Source: Texcoconibacillus texcoconensis
GTDB taxonomy: Bacteria; Bacillota; Bacilli; Bacillales; Salisediminibacteriaceae
Reading direction: 5' to 3'
NCBI RefSeq assembly: GCF_014202575.1
Contig: NZ_JACHHB010000003.1
Span: 1-64,000 of the forward strand
DNA: 64,000 bases
Shown here: piece by piece, positions 17,908 to 27,935 of the stretch
Position numbering within the stretch: the stretch's first letter is position 1
How the letters are laid out: each line of letters opens with the position of its first letter
Notes under the pieces: generated by a model
Databases searched by the model: none
Told to the model about the DNA's origin: nothing
Seen by the model: the letters and a program-made list of their open reading frames with translations, nothing else
Position numbers and translations under genes: made by a program

Positions 17908-20228
17908 TATTTCTCCCCTACCATTGCATGTTTTAAGACATCGTCTAGATGTGAGACAGGAATAAATGTTAGATCTTCACGGACGCTGTCTGGAATCTCT
18001 TCTAAATCTTTTTCATTTTCTTTCGGCATTAAGATGACGGATAAACCAGCACGGTGAGCGCTCATCGCTTTTTCTTTCAAACCACCGATCGGTAGTACAC
18101 GACCGCGAAGGGTAATCTCACCAGTCATCCCAACTTCTCTTCGAACAGGGCGACCTGTAAGCGATGATATGAGTGCCGTTGCCATCGTGATCCCGGCTGA
18201 AGGGCCATCCTTTGGTGTCGCACCTTCAGGAACATGGATGTGAATATCTTGATTCTCATTAAATTCAGGATCAATATTTAACTCGTCTGAACGAGAGCGG
18301 ATATAACTAAACGCAGCTTGTGCTGATTCTTTCATAACATCTCCAAGTTTTCCTGTTAGTGTCAACTTCCCTTTCCCTGGTGAAACGGAAACTTCGATCG
18401 TTAACGTATCGCCACCAGCAGACGTATAAGCAAGACCTGTAGCAGCTCCTACGAGATCTTCCGCTTCTTTCTTACCGTAGCGATATTTCGGCTGACCAAG
18501 AAAATCTTTTAACGTGTTTTTCGTCACAATCACGCGCTTTTTGTCACCAGACACAATAATTCTCGCTGCTTTACGGCAAACTGTTGCTAACTGACGCTCC
18601 AAGCTTCTAACGCCTGCTTCTCTTGTATAATGGCGGATTGTATCTATAATCGCTTCGTCTTTTACTTGAATTTGGGAACGTGTTAAGCCGTGATCTTCGA
18701 CTTGTTTATCAAGCAAATACGTCTTCGCAATTTGCACCTTTTCCACTTCAGTATAACCACTAATATGAATGATTTCCATTCGGTCCAAAAGTGGGGCCGG
18801 GATTGTTCCAACATTGTTTGCAGTCATGATAAACATTGTTTTCGATAAATCGTAAGGTTCCTCAATGAAGTGGTCACTAAACGCATTGTTCTGCTCTGGG
18901 TCGAGTACTTCAAGGAGCGCAGAAGAAGGATCTCCACGGAAATCATGGGCCATCTTATCAATTTCATCAAGTAAAAATACAGGGTTCATACTACCTGCTT
19001 TTTTCATGCCTTGAATGATTCGTCCAGGCATCGCACCAACATACGTACGGCGGTGACCTCGAATTTCAGCTTCATCGCGGACACCACCAAGGGAAATGCG
19101 AACAAAGTGGCGGTCAAGGGAACGAGCAATTGAACGAGCCAACGACGTTTTCCCTACTCCTGGTGGCCCTGCAAGACAAAGGATCGGTCCTTTTAGCTTT
19201 TCTGTCAATTGTTGAACAGACAAATATTCAAGCACGCGTTCTTTCACTTTTTCTAAGCCGTAATGATCTTCATTTAGTATTTCTTCTGAGCGGTGGATAT
19301 CATGGTGATCTGTCGTTTCATAGGACCATGGAATTTGTGTTAGCCACTCGATATAGTTTCGAATAACGGAACTTTCCGCTGAACTAGGTGACATTCTTTC
19401 ATAACGCCCTAGTTCTTTTAATGCCTTTTCCTCAATGTGCTCAGGCATATCCGATTCTTGTATTTTTTCGCGCAGTTCAGCGACTTCGCCATCTTTACCA
19501 TCCTTATCACCGAGTTCTTTTTGAATGGCTTTCATCTGTTCACGCAAATAATATTCTTTTTGCGTCTTTTCCATCGATTTTTTTACGCGTTGACCTATTT
19601 TCTTCTCTAGACCTAACACTTCTTTTTCGTTATTTAAAATGTTAAGTACGCGTGTAAGTCGATCGGTAATATCAAATGTCTCAAGAATTTCTTGTTTTTG
19701 AGAAATTTTCAGCGGTAAATGTGACGAAATAATGTCTGCCATACAACCTGGCTGTTCAATATCTGCCACTGAATCATACGTCTCCTGAGAGATTTTTTTG
19801 GACATTTGTGTATACTGCTCGAATTGTGCTAGCACATTTCTCATCAGTGCTTCTTCTTCGGCAGTCGGTTCTTCTCGTTCTTCATACAGGTCAACGTCCA
19901 CTTCATAATAAGTGTCTCGTTCAACAAACGAAGAGACTTCACCACGTTTTAACCCTTCAACGAGAACGCGAATCGTTCCATTTGGAAGCTTGATCATTTG
20001 CTTCACTTTTGCTAACGTACCAATTTGATAAATATCGTCTTCGGTCGGTTCATCGACTGAAACTTCTTGTTGCGTTGCTAAAAAGATTTCGTCATCATCG
20101 ACCATTGCTGTCTCTAATGCTGCCACTGACTTTTCTCGTCCGACATCTAAATGCAAAACCATCGTGGGATATACGAGCAAACCTCTAAGTGGCAACAACG
20201 GACGGGTGACCGTTTTTTCTTTTTCCAT
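17907..20228 (-). CDS. lonA: ATP-dependent Lon protease
   Basis: 773 aa, full length for LonA. The order is a LAN substrate-binding domain (about 10-200), a coiled-coil linker (about 200-260), AAA+ with [13 protein letters not shown] (Walker A, about 354) and [10 protein letters not shown] (Walker B), and a C-terminal Ser-Lys protease with [10 protein letters not shown] (catalytic Ser about 678) and [14 protein letters not shown] (catalytic Lys). It degrades damaged and regulatory proteins in the cytoplasm. GGAGGTG lies six bases before the ATG at 20228; a TTG at 20243 overlaps that site. No CIRCE or CtsR operator is visible upstream; TTAGAC and TAAAAT, 18 bp apart near 20300-20330, are a possible sigma-A promoter. 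Confidence 0.97.
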   Translation of the reverse strand: MEKEKTVTRPLLPLRGLLVYPTMVLHLDVGREKSVAALETAMVDDDEIFLATQQEVSVDEPTEDDIYQIGTLAKVKQMIKLPNGTIRVLVEGLKRGEVSSFVERDTYYEVDVDLYEEREEPTAEEEALMRNVLAQFEQYTQMSKKISQETYDSVADIEQPGCMADIISSHLPLKISQKQEILETFDITDRLTRVLNILNNEKEVLGLEKKIGQRVKKSMEKTQKEYYLREQMKAIQKELGDKDGKDGEVAELREKIQESDMPEHIEEKALKELGRYERMSPSSAESSVIRNYIEWLTQIPWSYETTDHHDIHRSEEILNEDHYGLEKVKERVLEYLSVQQLTEKLKGPILCLAGPPGVGKTSLARSIARSLDRHFVRISLGGVRDEAEIRGHRRTYVGAMPGRIIQGMKKAGSMNPVFLLDEIDKMAHDFRGDPSSALLEVLDPEQNNAFSDHFIEEPYDLSKTMFIMTANNVGTIPAPLLDRMEIIHISGYTEVEKVQIAKTYLLDKQVEDHGLTRSQIQVKDEAIIDTIRHYTREAGVRSLERQLATVCRKAARIIVSGDKKRVIVTKNTLKDFLGQPKYRYGKKEAEDLVGAATGLAYTSAGGDTLTIEVSVSPGKGKLTLTGKLGDVMKESAQAAFSYIRSRSDELNIDPEFNENQDIHIHVPEGATPKDGPSAGITMATALISSLTGRPVRREVGMTGEITLRGRVLPIGGLKEKAMSAHRAGLSVILMPKENEKDLEEIPDSVREDLTFIPVSHLDDVLKHAMVGEK

Positions 20229-20337
20229 ATGTAACACCTCCAAGGTTACCTGACATGTTCAAGCAAATTCCGGGATGTAAGTCACCGTACTAACGCCCTA
20301 ACCTCTGTACAATTTTATCCTATCGACATGGCTTTGT

Positions 20338-20363
20338 CTAACGAGGACATGCTTCCTCGTTAG
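20338..20363 (-). terminator. Perfect 10-bp hairpin at the lonB 3' end
   Basis: CTAACGAGGA (20338-20347) and TCCTCGTTAG (20354-20363) form a perfect stem with a six-base loop. There is no T run after it on the minus strand, so termination would be weak. It could equally protect the lonB mRNA end, and it overlaps the -35 region proposed for lonA. Confidence 0.45.
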
Positions 20364-22060
20364 ACGGGGGTCTTTTCATTTGAAAAGCCACCTGCTAAAT
20401 CATCATTTGCAGTAACCGATTCTTCATGCTTCGGTTCCTCTATTAGTGACGCCTCAAGAACCTCATGAAAATGTTCTACTGGATGAACAGTGACACCATC
20501 AATTTCTCTTAATATCGATTGGTCATTTTCTTTAGGAATGAGAATCCGTTTTGCACCTGCTTGCTTCGCTGCTTCAACCTTTGCAATAATTCCACCAACA
20601 GGTTTTACCGTGCCGTGAATACTCAATTCCCCTGTCATTGCAACATCCCATGAAACCGAGATATTATGGATCGCTGAATAGATTGCAGTTGCTATGCTAA
20701 CACCTGCAGAAGGACCATCAACGGGGATTCCACCTGGGAAGTTGACGTGAATATCATAATCAAACGTTGGTATCCCCATATGTTTTAACACCGTCACGAC
20801 GTTTTCAACAGAGCCTTTCGCCATACTCTTTCGTCGGTAAGAGCGCCCGTGACCGCCGACTTCTTCTTCCTCAGCAATCCCGGTCACTGTTACATCACCA
20901 TTTCCTCGATTTGAAAACACCGTCACTTCAACTTCTAATACAGAACCTAAATTTGGTCCAAATACTGCAAGCCCATTTACAAATCCTACTTGATTGTTTT
21001 TAATAATCGATTTTTCTGGACGCGGGGCGCGTTGGCTGGCGTTTACAACCCATTCCATATCGCGCAATTCGATCCGCGAACGTCCTTCTCCATCAGCTAC
21101 ACCTGCTGCAATTTGCATCATGTTGACAGCTTCGCGTCCATTTGTTGCATATTTACTAATAAATGAATATACCCGCTCATCAATGTCTATAGACAACTTC
21201 TTAGCAGTCGAGGAAGCGATTTCTTCAACTTCCGAACGAGTTAATGCACGAAAGTACACTTCTAGGCAACGAGAACGAATGGCTGGTGGAATTTCTTCAG
21301 GCCTTCTTGTCGTTGCACCAATTAGGCGAAAATCAGCTGGCAAACCGTTTTGAAAAATATCATGAACATGGTCTGGGATTTGTCTATTTTCTTCACTGTA
21401 ATAAGCACTTTCAAGAAATACTTTACGATCTTCTAATACTTTTAACAACTTATTTAATTGAATACCGTGTAGTTCACCAATTTCATCAATGAAAAGCACA
21501 CCACCGTGGGCTTTCGTCACCGCGCCTTGTTTTGGTTGCGGGATCCCTGCTTGCCCCATGGCACCTGCCCCTTGATAAATCGGGTCATGTACAGAACCAA
21601 TTAACGGGTCGGCAATTCCCCGCTCATCAAACCTCGCTGTGGCACCATCTAACTCGACAAATACAGAGGATGAACGGAAAGGTGATGACTCTTCCTTTTT
21701 GGATTCCTCTAGTACAAGACGAGCTGCGGCCGTTTTTCCAACCCCTGGCGGTCCATAAACAATCACATGTTGAGGGTTGGGTCCACACAATGCCGCTCGC
21801 AGGGAACGGATCCCATCTTCTTGACCGATAATGTCATCAAACGTTCTCGGCCTAACTTTTTCTGTTAATGGTGCACTTAAAGATATGTCGCGTAAACGAC
21901 GAAGTTCATATAATTCTTTTTTCGATTCCTTATCTACTGAAACGCGTTGATTTCGTTGCGAACGTAACATTGTCCAAAAGTAGAGACCGATGACAATTCC
22001 GAAAAACAATTGGATCAATAATGCCAATCCTGTCCAATTCAAGATATCTTCCTCCTTCAC
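20360..22060 (-). CDS. lonB: ATP-dependent protease LonB, membrane-anchored
   Basis: 566 aa. One N-terminal transmembrane helix (about 9-30) replaces the LAN domain of LonA; then AAA+ with [14 protein letters not shown] (about 106) and GGVLFIDEIGEL (Walker B), and a Lon-type peptidase domain with DGPSAGVSIATA (catalytic Ser) and GGIIAKVEAAKQAG (catalytic Lys). In B. subtilis LonB is made in the forespore under sigma-F. GGAGGAAG lies before the ATG. The hydrophilic C-terminal tail after about 540 is variable. It lies between clpX and lonA, the usual Bacillus order. Confidence 0.95.
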   Translation of the reverse strand: MKEEDILNWTGLALLIQLFFGIVIGLYFWTMLRSQRNQRVSVDKESKKELYELRRLRDISLSAPLTEKVRPRTFDDIIGQEDGIRSLRAALCGPNPQHVIVYGPPGVGKTAAARLVLEESKKEESSPFRSSSVFVELDGATARFDERGIADPLIGSVHDPIYQGAGAMGQAGIPQPKQGAVTKAHGGVLFIDEIGELHGIQLNKLLKVLEDRKVFLESAYYSEENRQIPDHVHDIFQNGLPADFRLIGATTRRPEEIPPAIRSRCLEVYFRALTRSEVEEIASSTAKKLSIDIDERVYSFISKYATNGREAVNMMQIAAGVADGEGRSRIELRDMEWVVNASQRAPRPEKSIIKNNQVGFVNGLAVFGPNLGSVLEVEVTVFSNRGNGDVTVTGIAEEEEVGGHGRSYRRKSMAKGSVENVVTVLKHMGIPTFDYDIHVNFPGGIPVDGPSAGVSIATAIYSAIHNISVSWDVAMTGELSIHGTVKPVGGIIAKVEAAKQAGAKRILIPKENDQSILREIDGVTVHPVEHFHEVLEASLIEEPKHEESVTANDDLAGGFSNEKTPV

Positions 22061-22222
22061 ATACAGCTTCCTCCGTGATTAGTATGACCTGAAGATACGA
22101 AGCTACTCTCTGTGAAGGGGAGGCAATAATTAGGGAATTGGCAAACATGAAGTACTTTAGGTACGAGGGACGCGGTCTCTATTAACTCCAAGTTGGTGAT
22201 AGGTAACGGTGGTGAGGGGTGC

Positions 22223-22350
22223 TGACATTCATTCCGTTATTTAAGCTAAAAACGTGATTTTTGGTCGCCTTACGGACATTGATTCCGTTAACGCCCCTAT
22301 AAAAAGCAAATAACCTGTGATTTTCAAATATAACGGACTCGATGTCCGAA
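22223..22350 (+). repeat. Dispersed palindromic element, copy 2 (partial)
   Basis: It contains GACATTCATTCCGTTATTT followed by AAGCTAAAAACGTG, then CGGACATTGATTCCGTTA, then AGCAAATAAC and finally the inverted TAACGGACTCGATGTCCG. It corresponds to the paired left and right motifs of the 26.8-kb copy but lacks its conserved tail. It fills most of the 385-bp gap between clpX and lonB; 22061-22222 shows nothing else I recognise. Confidence 0.75.
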
Positions 22351-22402
22351 CTGCTCAAACAAAAAAACTCATCCAACCGCAACAATGTTCGCTTTACAAA
22401 AA

Positions 22403-22436
22403 GGGAGGTTAACTCGTTCGCATGAGTCAACCTCCC
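22403..22436 (-). terminator. Terminator of clpX
   Basis: GGGAGGTTAACTC pairs with GAGTCAACCTCCC with one mismatch across an eight-base loop. On the minus strand it is followed by TTTTTG. It starts ten bases past the clpX stop. Confidence 0.88.
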
Positions 22437-22445
22437 CACTTTTAA

Positions 22446-23720
22446 CTATGCGCTTTCTCGTGGTTCTTGCTGGTCTGGTGTCAAAACTTCTCCGTCTTTC
22501 GTTTCTAACGTAGGACGTTCACCATCTTTTACCGTATCTTTCGTGATGATACATTTGGCAATATCTTCACGGGATGGTAATTCATACATGACATCTAGCA
22601 TTAAGTTCTCGATGATCGAACGAAGGCCACGTGCCCCTGTCTTACGCTCAATCGCTTCACGAGCGACTTCACGTAATGCTTCATCTTCAAATTGAAGTTC
22701 AACATCATCAATTTCGAGTAACTTTTTGTATTGTTTAACGAGCGCATTTTTCGGCTTTGTTAAGATTTCAACAAGCGCTTCTTCGTCCAACTGTTTCAAA
22801 GCAGAAATAACTGGAATACGTCCGATAAACTCTGGGATTAATCCGTAACGAAGTAGGTCTTCAGGAAGGATTTTGTCCATAAATTCATCTTCTGTTAACT
22901 CATCTTGTTCAACATCAGATCCGAACCCGATCACTTTTTTACCAAGGCGACGCTTGATAATTTGCTCAATACCGTCAAAGGCACCACCTACGATAAAGAG
23001 AACGTTCGTCGTATCGATCTGAATGAATTCTTGATGAGGATGCTTTCTTCCGCCTTGAGGTGGGACACTTGCGGATGTTCCTTCAAGAATTTTTAGTAGG
23101 GCTTGCTGTACACCCTCACCTGATACATCACGCGTGATTGATGGGTTCTCAGATTTTCGAGCCACTTTATCAATTTCGTCAATGTAAATAATACCGCGCT
23201 CTGCTTTTTCAACATCATAATCTGCCGCTTGGATAAGTTTTAGAAGAATGTTTTCCACATCTTCTCCTACATAACCGGCTTCAGTTAAAGACGTAGCATC
23301 AGCAATCGCAAATGGGACATTTAAAATACGTGCTAACGTTTGAGCAAGTAACGTTTTACCGCTTCCTGTTGGTCCAATCATACAGATGTTACTCTTAGCA
23401 AGCTCAACATCATCACTTTGTTTGGTCGTGTTCACACGTTTATAGTGGTTATAAACAGCAACAGATAGGGACTTTTTCGCTTGATTTTGGCCGATGACAT
23501 AGTCATTTAAAATTTCACGAATTTCTTGTGGTTTCGGGATTTCTTGGTAATCAACTTCTTCTTCATTACCAAGTTCTTCCTCCACAATTTCGGTACATAG
23601 TTCAATACACTCATCGCATATATATACCCCTGGACCAGCAACTAACTTACGTACTTGATCCTGAGTTTTACCACAAAAGGAGCACTTCAATTGCCCTTTT
23701 TCTTCGTTAAACTTAAACAT
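22446..23720 (-). CDS. clpX: ATP-dependent Clp protease ATP-binding subunit ClpX
   Basis: 424 aa. The N-terminal zinc-binding domain has CSFCGK and CDECIELC (C4 ligands within residues 10-45). AAA+ follows with [12 protein letters not shown] (Walker A, about 120), the GYVGEDVEN pore loop and [11 protein letters not shown] (Walker B). It unfolds substrates and feeds them to ClpP, which is not in the window. The start [18 protein letters not shown] at 23720 has AAGGGGTG six bases upstream and matches Bacillus ClpX exactly in position; a GTG three codons earlier is less likely. Confidence 0.97.
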   Translation of the reverse strand: MFKFNEEKGQLKCSFCGKTQDQVRKLVAGPGVYICDECIELCTEIVEEELGNEEEVDYQEIPKPQEIREILNDYVIGQNQAKKSLSVAVYNHYKRVNTTKQSDDVELAKSNICMIGPTGSGKTLLAQTLARILNVPFAIADATSLTEAGYVGEDVENILLKLIQAADYDVEKAERGIIYIDEIDKVARKSENPSITRDVSGEGVQQALLKILEGTSASVPPQGGRKHPHQEFIQIDTTNVLFIVGGAFDGIEQIIKRRLGKKVIGFGSDVEQDELTEDEFMDKILPEDLLRYGLIPEFIGRIPVISALKQLDEEALVEILTKPKNALVKQYKKLLEIDDVELQFEDEALREVAREAIERKTGARGLRSIIENLMLDVMYELPSREDIAKCIITKDTVKDGERPTLETKDGEVLTPDQQEPRESA

Positions 23721-24069
23721 TCCGTTCACCCCTTACTTATTATTCCGAGGAACCTTCGTCTATATGAAGCTAGATCGATCTCTTGAATGTTAGCTAAAAC
23801 TGCATCTTCTTACATTGTACGTCTGATCCCTCATTTTTAACCACATTTTTTTGAAACTGTTGATCTTCGTACAATTAATCCCCACTCTTATTGTACCACA
23901 TGAACTTACTTTCGTATTATGTATTGCCATTTTTAGACGCTCCTTCGCATCAGCACGGTGGAGCGATTATTATGTGTAACTAGGATAAAACAGTGAAAAA
24001 AACATGTCAAACGTAAGCATTCACAACTTTTTTTCATTATCCGTATAAACATGTCAAATATGTACAAAA
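23721..24069. other. Gene-free spacer between clpX and tig
   Basis: About 350 bp upstream of clpX. It presumably contains the clpX promoter, but I see no convincing -35/-10 pair and no conserved operator, repeat or small gene. Confidence 0.4.
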
Positions 24070-24095
24070 CAAGGCACGAAATGTTTCGCGCCTTG
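24070..24095 (-). terminator. Terminator of tig
   Basis: CAAGGCACGAAA pairs with TTTCGCGCCTTG (one G-T type mismatch) across a two-base loop; TTTTGT follows on the minus strand. Confidence 0.85.
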
Positions 24096-24109
24096 CAAAT
24101 TATGTTAAA

Positions 24110-25405
24110 TTATGCTGCTGTCGTACGGTTCTCAACTAAGAAATCGATTGCTTTGCGTACTTTTAAGTCGCCTTTAAGCATATCTACGCCACCTTGCATT
24201 GCAAGGATTTGCTTGATTTCTTCTTTAGAACGTTGATACATTTCAGCCATGTTATCTAATTCTGCTTCAACGTCTTCATCTGTTGCTTCTAAGCCTTCAG
24301 CTTCAGCAATCGCTTCAAGCGTTAGGTTCATGCGAACACGCTTTTCAGCATCTTCTTTAAATTGTTCTTTCATGCCTTCTTCATCTGTACCTGCGAACTG
24401 GTAGTACATATCTAAGCTCATGCCTTGAGCTTGTAGACGCTGACTGAATTCTTGAAGCATTTGATCTGTTTCTTTTGTAACCATCGCTTCAGGAATATCG
24501 ATTGTTGCGTTTTCTGTCGCTTTTTCAACAAGCGTATCACGCATGTCAGTATCTGCGTCTTGCTCTTTTTGTGTTTTTAGACGTTCACGTACATTGTTTG
24601 TAAGCTCGTCTAATGATTCAACGTTTTCGTCTGCATCTTTAGCAAACTCATCGTCAAGTTCTGGCAATTCTTTTCTTTTTACGTCATGTACTTTCACTTG
24701 GAATAACGCTTCTTTTCCAGAAAGTTCTTCTGCATGGTACTCTTCTGGGAATGTTACCTTTACTTCACGATCTTCGCCAGATTTTGCACCAACTAATTGC
24801 TCTTCAAATCCTGGAATAAATTGACCCGAGCCAATTTCAAGGGAGAAGTTTTCAGCTTTTCCGCCTTCGAATGCTTCACCATCAACGAAACCTTCAAAGT
24901 CGATTACGACTGTGTCACCTTCAGCAACTTCACCATCTTCAATTGCTACAAGTTCAGCATGCTTTTCTTGCATTTGCGTTAATTCGTTTTGTACATCTTC
25001 TTCAGTGACTTCTGTGTCTTTCTCTTCAACTTCTAAGCCTTTATAGTCACCTAGTTCTACTTCAGGCTTTACAGTCACTTTTGCAGTGAAAATCATTTTT
25101 TCACCTTTTTCGATTTGTTCAACATCGATTTCTGGACGATCTACAGGATCAATTCCAGCTTCTTCTACAGCTTGTGAATAAGCTTCTGGAAGAATGATGT
25201 CTACAGCATCTTGGTAAAGGGATTCAACGCCAAAGCGCTGTTCGAAAATTTTACGAGGTACTTTCCCTTTACGGAAACCTGGTACATTTACTTTTTTAAC
25301 AACTTTTTGGAACGCTTGGTCCAATGCAGTATCTACCTTTTCCGGCTCAACCTCTACTGTTAATACACCGGTATTCCCTTCCTGTTTCTCCCATTTTGCA
25401 GTCAT
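24110..25405 (-). CDS. tig: Trigger factor, ribosome-associated chaperone and peptidyl-prolyl isomerase
   Basis: 431 aa. The N-terminal ribosome-binding domain has the signature [13 protein letters not shown] (about 43-55). An FKBP-type PPIase domain (about 160-245) includes [20 protein letters not shown] and the [13 protein letters not shown] pocket, and the C-terminal helical arms run to 431. It binds nascent chains at the exit tunnel. The protein is very acidic, fitting a haloalkaliphilic host. GGAGGGAAAG precedes the ATG. It is upstream of clpX, as in B. subtilis and E. coli. Confidence 0.97.
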   Translation of the reverse strand: MTAKWEKQEGNTGVLTVEVEPEKVDTALDQAFQKVVKKVNVPGFRKGKVPRKIFEQRFGVESLYQDAVDIILPEAYSQAVEEAGIDPVDRPEIDVEQIEKGEKMIFTAKVTVKPEVELGDYKGLEVEEKDTEVTEEDVQNELTQMQEKHAELVAIEDGEVAEGDTVVIDFEGFVDGEAFEGGKAENFSLEIGSGQFIPGFEEQLVGAKSGEDREVKVTFPEEYHAEELSGKEALFQVKVHDVKRKELPELDDEFAKDADENVESLDELTNNVRERLKTQKEQDADTDMRDTLVEKATENATIDIPEAMVTKETDQMLQEFSQRLQAQGMSLDMYYQFAGTDEEGMKEQFKEDAEKRVRMNLTLEAIAEAEGLEATDEDVEAELDNMAEMYQRSKEEIKQILAMQGGVDMLKGDLKVRKAIDFLVENRTTAA

Positions 25406-25511
25406 TTATTCTTTCCCTCCAACATCAAAGGTTCTATTATGTGCGATATCCGTTTATGCAACCATTTTATTATAACATAGGATTTTCGCTTTTCAATATG
25501 TTCAATTCGAT

Positions 25512-26558
25512 TTATGTATGATCTAACGTCGGATGAAATACATGGTTTTCAATGGCTACAATTTTAGCCATCGCTTCTGCTACCTTTTCATCGTTCGCTT
25601 CATAGATCATCGCAATTTCATCCGCTTCATCTTCACCACCAAGTAATCTACTCGTTAAAGCATGGAGAGCTGCCGCCCACACGCTTTCTTCATCAGGCTC
25701 AGGAGACTGCGGAAAAATCGCAAATAAATAGTGCCACCAAAGTTGCTCAGCCATTTCATATAAAGTCGGATTCTCATGAGCTAATGTGTCATGCAAAATG
25801 GCTAGTACCCTTTCACCAAACCTTTCATGAAACACACTTTCTAATTCATTCGGTATTAAAGAATATGTACGCCCAAACTTCGCAATGTAAAACGTTTCAG
25901 TGACTTCGTTTTCTTTTAACAATTGTAACAAGTAACTTTTTAAAGCTGGGTCATTATCTTCTGTTTTTAAAAAAGTACGATAAGCATCGAGTACTTCCTC
26001 GTCCATTTTTGGACCCAGTTGTTGAATGGCTCCCCACTGTTGATCTTTATTGCCCTTTTGTAAGAATTTTAACCATTCCTTCGTGTTCGTCCAGTCCTCA
26101 CCTACATCGAGGTCTTTAAAGTGTTCCTCTTGGTCTGGCTTCACCATATGACGGCTAAAATCCAATAATTGATAAAGGGATTCCGCCATATCGGGCGGCG
26201 GTTTCTCTTCTTGGACGACTGGCTCTAAAACGTCGACAACATCTTGGTATTCACCTAGTTGCACGAGCAAGGAAACGTAAACTTGCAGAACTTCAAAATA
26301 TTGTCCAATCCCTTCTTTCAGGAGACGCTCGCAATGTTCACGAGCTTCTTCGAGACGTTTCATCTCTATAAAACAAATGACTATACCATACCTTGCTTGT
26401 GGGTGTTCTTGTTCCAATTCCACTGCTTGTTGAAAATAATGCAACGCCTCTAGGTGTTTTTTTTCTTTTAAGGACGTCATCCCTTTTTCAACGAGGCGAT
26501 TTGCGAGCCCTGGGAACAAGACAACGTTATCCCTACACTCTTTCGGTTCTTTGCCCAT
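25512..26558 (-). CDS. ysoA: TPR-repeat protein YsoA
   Basis: 348 aa, soluble. TPR-like helices lie in residues about 18-130 (ANRLVEKGMTSLKEKKHLEALHYFQQAVELEQEHPQARYGI is one clear unit); the C-terminal half is helical and acidic without a family I can name. Position directly upstream of tig matches B. subtilis ysoA. Molecular function is unknown; TPR proteins usually scaffold protein complexes. The start ATG follows CGCGTATAC without a clear Shine-Dalgarno, so a later start is possible, but the N-terminal residues look native. Confidence 0.8.
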   Translation of the reverse strand: MGKEPKECRDNVVLFPGLANRLVEKGMTSLKEKKHLEALHYFQQAVELEQEHPQARYGIVICFIEMKRLEEAREHCERLLKEGIGQYFEVLQVYVSLLVQLGEYQDVVDVLEPVVQEEKPPPDMAESLYQLLDFSRHMVKPDQEEHFKDLDVGEDWTNTKEWLKFLQKGNKDQQWGAIQQLGPKMDEEVLDAYRTFLKTEDNDPALKSYLLQLLKENEVTETFYIAKFGRTYSLIPNELESVFHERFGERVLAILHDTLAHENPTLYEMAEQLWWHYLFAIFPQSPEPDEESVWAAALHALTSRLLGGEDEADEIAMIYEANDEKVAEAMAKIVAIENHVFHPTLDHT

Positions 26559-26810
26559 GTATACGCGCCACCTCTAATTTACGTTTGCTATCACTTGGTG
26601 TTCAGTTTACCAATTTCACCGTTGAAAAACAAACGTTTTCAAATGAATTTTAACACGTTTTTTATGTCACACTCTTGGAAAAGATAGGAATGAATTCTTT
26701 TGCCTCTAGGAGTGAATCAACCGTAATATCTGTTAGTATAACTATCAGACGCTACAGGTGGACGTTGTTGGTTGTAAGCTCAAGTGATAAAGCGTGTGTC
26801 TTGTGGTTCG

Positions 26811-27102
26811 CGGACATACGTTCCGTTATTTCAGCTAAATACGCCATTTTTTTGGGGCGAACGGACATATGTTCCGTTATCACTCTCTTTTGCAGGCAAT
26901 AAAGGGCGAATTTTTACGAATAGCGGAACACATGTCCGCAAAACGCTAAAAATCAGCCTTTTTTAAGCAAATAACGGAATCAATGTCCGCATCGAACATC
27001 ACAACAGTGAACGTGACCATATTTAGCCTTCATAGCATCGTCATCTTTCACTTCTCCGAGTTCATCAGAAACAACAAAGTTTACGCGAAAAGAGCTTTTT
27101 AT
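26811..27102 (+). repeat. Dispersed palindromic element, copy 3 (most complete)
   Basis: About 290 bp. Left half: CGGACATACGTTCCGTTATT (26811-26830), AGCTAAATACGCC, then CGGACATATGTTCCGTTAT. Centre: TTTTGCAGGCAATAAAGGGCG. Right half: the same motifs inverted, ATAGCGGAACACATGTCCGC and AATAACGGAATCAATGTCCGC (ends about 26990). Conserved tail (26990-27102): CAACAGTGAACGTGACCA ... ACAACAAAGTTTACGCG ... AGAGCTTTTTA. The same order occurs at 35.6/37.2 kb, and pieces at 4.0, 22.2 and 55.0 kb. It occupies the middle of the 665-bp gap between ysoA and tRNA-Arg, the site where B. subtilis has ilv-leu. Confidence 0.88.
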
Positions 27103-27121
27103 AATGACGATCGTGGACATT

Positions 27122-27157
27122 AGACACTCTAGACATGGAAAGGAGTGTCTTTTGTTA
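27122..27157 (+). terminator. Terminator-like hairpin on the plus strand
   Basis: AGACACTC (27122-27129) pairs with GAGTGTCT (27143-27150), followed by TTTTGTT on the plus strand. No plus-strand gene precedes it; the dispersed element directly upstream is the only thing it could terminate. Confidence 0.45.
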
Positions 27158-27189
27158 TGGGTGAACGCGATTGTTTTCATATACAAGAA

Positions 27190-27216
27190 ACCCCCTTGCA
27201 TGCAAGGGGGGTGATT
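27190..27216 (-). terminator. Terminator after tRNA-Arg
   Basis: A perfect 20-bp palindrome, CCCCCTTGCATGCAAGGGGG (27190-27209), followed on the minus strand by TTTCTTGT. It is 16 bp past the CCA end of the tRNA. Confidence 0.85.
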
Positions 27217-27224
27217 TTTTATGT

Positions 27225-27301
27225 ATGGCGTCCCAGGCAGGATTCGAACCTGCGACCTACGGCTTAGAAGGCCGTTGCTCTATCCAGCTGAGCTACTGGG
27301 A
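27225..27301 (-). tRNA. tRNA-Arg, anticodon TCT
   Basis: 77 nt including an encoded CCA. The acceptor GTCCCAG pairs with CTGGGAC, the discriminator base is G, the anticodon stem is ACGGC/GCCGT with loop CTTCTAA (anticodon TCT), and the T arm contains GGTTCGAATCC. It reads AGA/AGG arginine codons. It stands alone between ysnB and its own terminator. Confidence 0.97.
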
Positions 27302-27413
27302 CAAAGTGATAAGTTTTTTATATCTTTTCGCGACATTTATTAATATATCAGATGAGAAGAAAGAAGTCAACTGGCAATTCAAATCTTTCTTCTCACCTTT
27401 TTATTTTTTTACT

Positions 27414-27920
27414 TTAAAACGTTTGACTAAGCGCGTCGACACGGTCACCTTCTAGCGTATAATAGCTTACATCACGTGATCCACTCTCGTCAATAGTCAA
27501 AATCACATAAGTCGCAACAGACACTGAACGAGGCAACCGTAAACTGCCGGGGTTAATAAACAACATCCCTTTTTCCTCAAACGCGGTTGGCACATGTGTG
27601 TGTCCAAAGCAGACGACATTGGCCGAAACTTCTTCACCACGATAAGCAAGGGGCATTGGAGATGTTTTTACCTGGTGCAAATGGCCATGGACAGCTAAAA
27701 AGCGCACACCTTGAATATCGTCCACAATTTCCTTAGGAAAGTTCGCTTGGAAATCACAGTTCCCTTGGACAACAAAAACATTCTTCAGCTCTTTAGCATC
27801 TTCTGATAGTTCTGAGTCACCGCAATGAATCACTCCATCAACTTCCGACTCATGACGATCAATCACCTTCGCTAACGGCTCTTGCCACCCGTGACTATCA
27901 CTTGTAATGAGGATACGCAC
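27414..27920 (-). CDS. ysnB: Metallophosphoesterase YsnB (YfcE/MJ0936 type)
   Basis: 168 aa. The calcineurin-like phosphoesterase motifs are complete: DSHG (about 8-11), GDSE (about 34), GNCD (about 53-56), HGH (about 79) and GHTHVP (about 106-111), giving two metal sites. The substrate is unknown; the family includes small phosphodiesterases. It ends the rph-rdgB-ysnB run and is 15 bp downstream of rdgB, as in B. subtilis. Confidence 0.92.
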   Translation of the reverse strand: MRILITSDSHGWQEPLAKVIDRHESEVDGVIHCGDSELSEDAKELKNVFVVQGNCDFQANFPKEIVDDIQGVRFLAVHGHLHQVKTSPMPLAYRGEEVSANVVCFGHTHVPTAFEEKGMLFINPGSLRLPRSVSVATYVILTIDESGSRDVSYYTLEGDRVDALSQTF

Positions 27921-27935
27921 CTTGAATTCCCCTTT

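Noticed and set aside
20229-20345. CtsR or CIRCE heat-shock operator upstream of lonA
   Set aside because: I looked for GGTCAAA repeats and for the CIRCE inverted repeat and found neither.
26675-26966. Open frames with RTYVPL-type peptides upstream of tRNA-Arg
   Set aside because: They are translations of the CGGACATACGTTCC palindromes of the dispersed element, and equivalent frames are broken in other copies.
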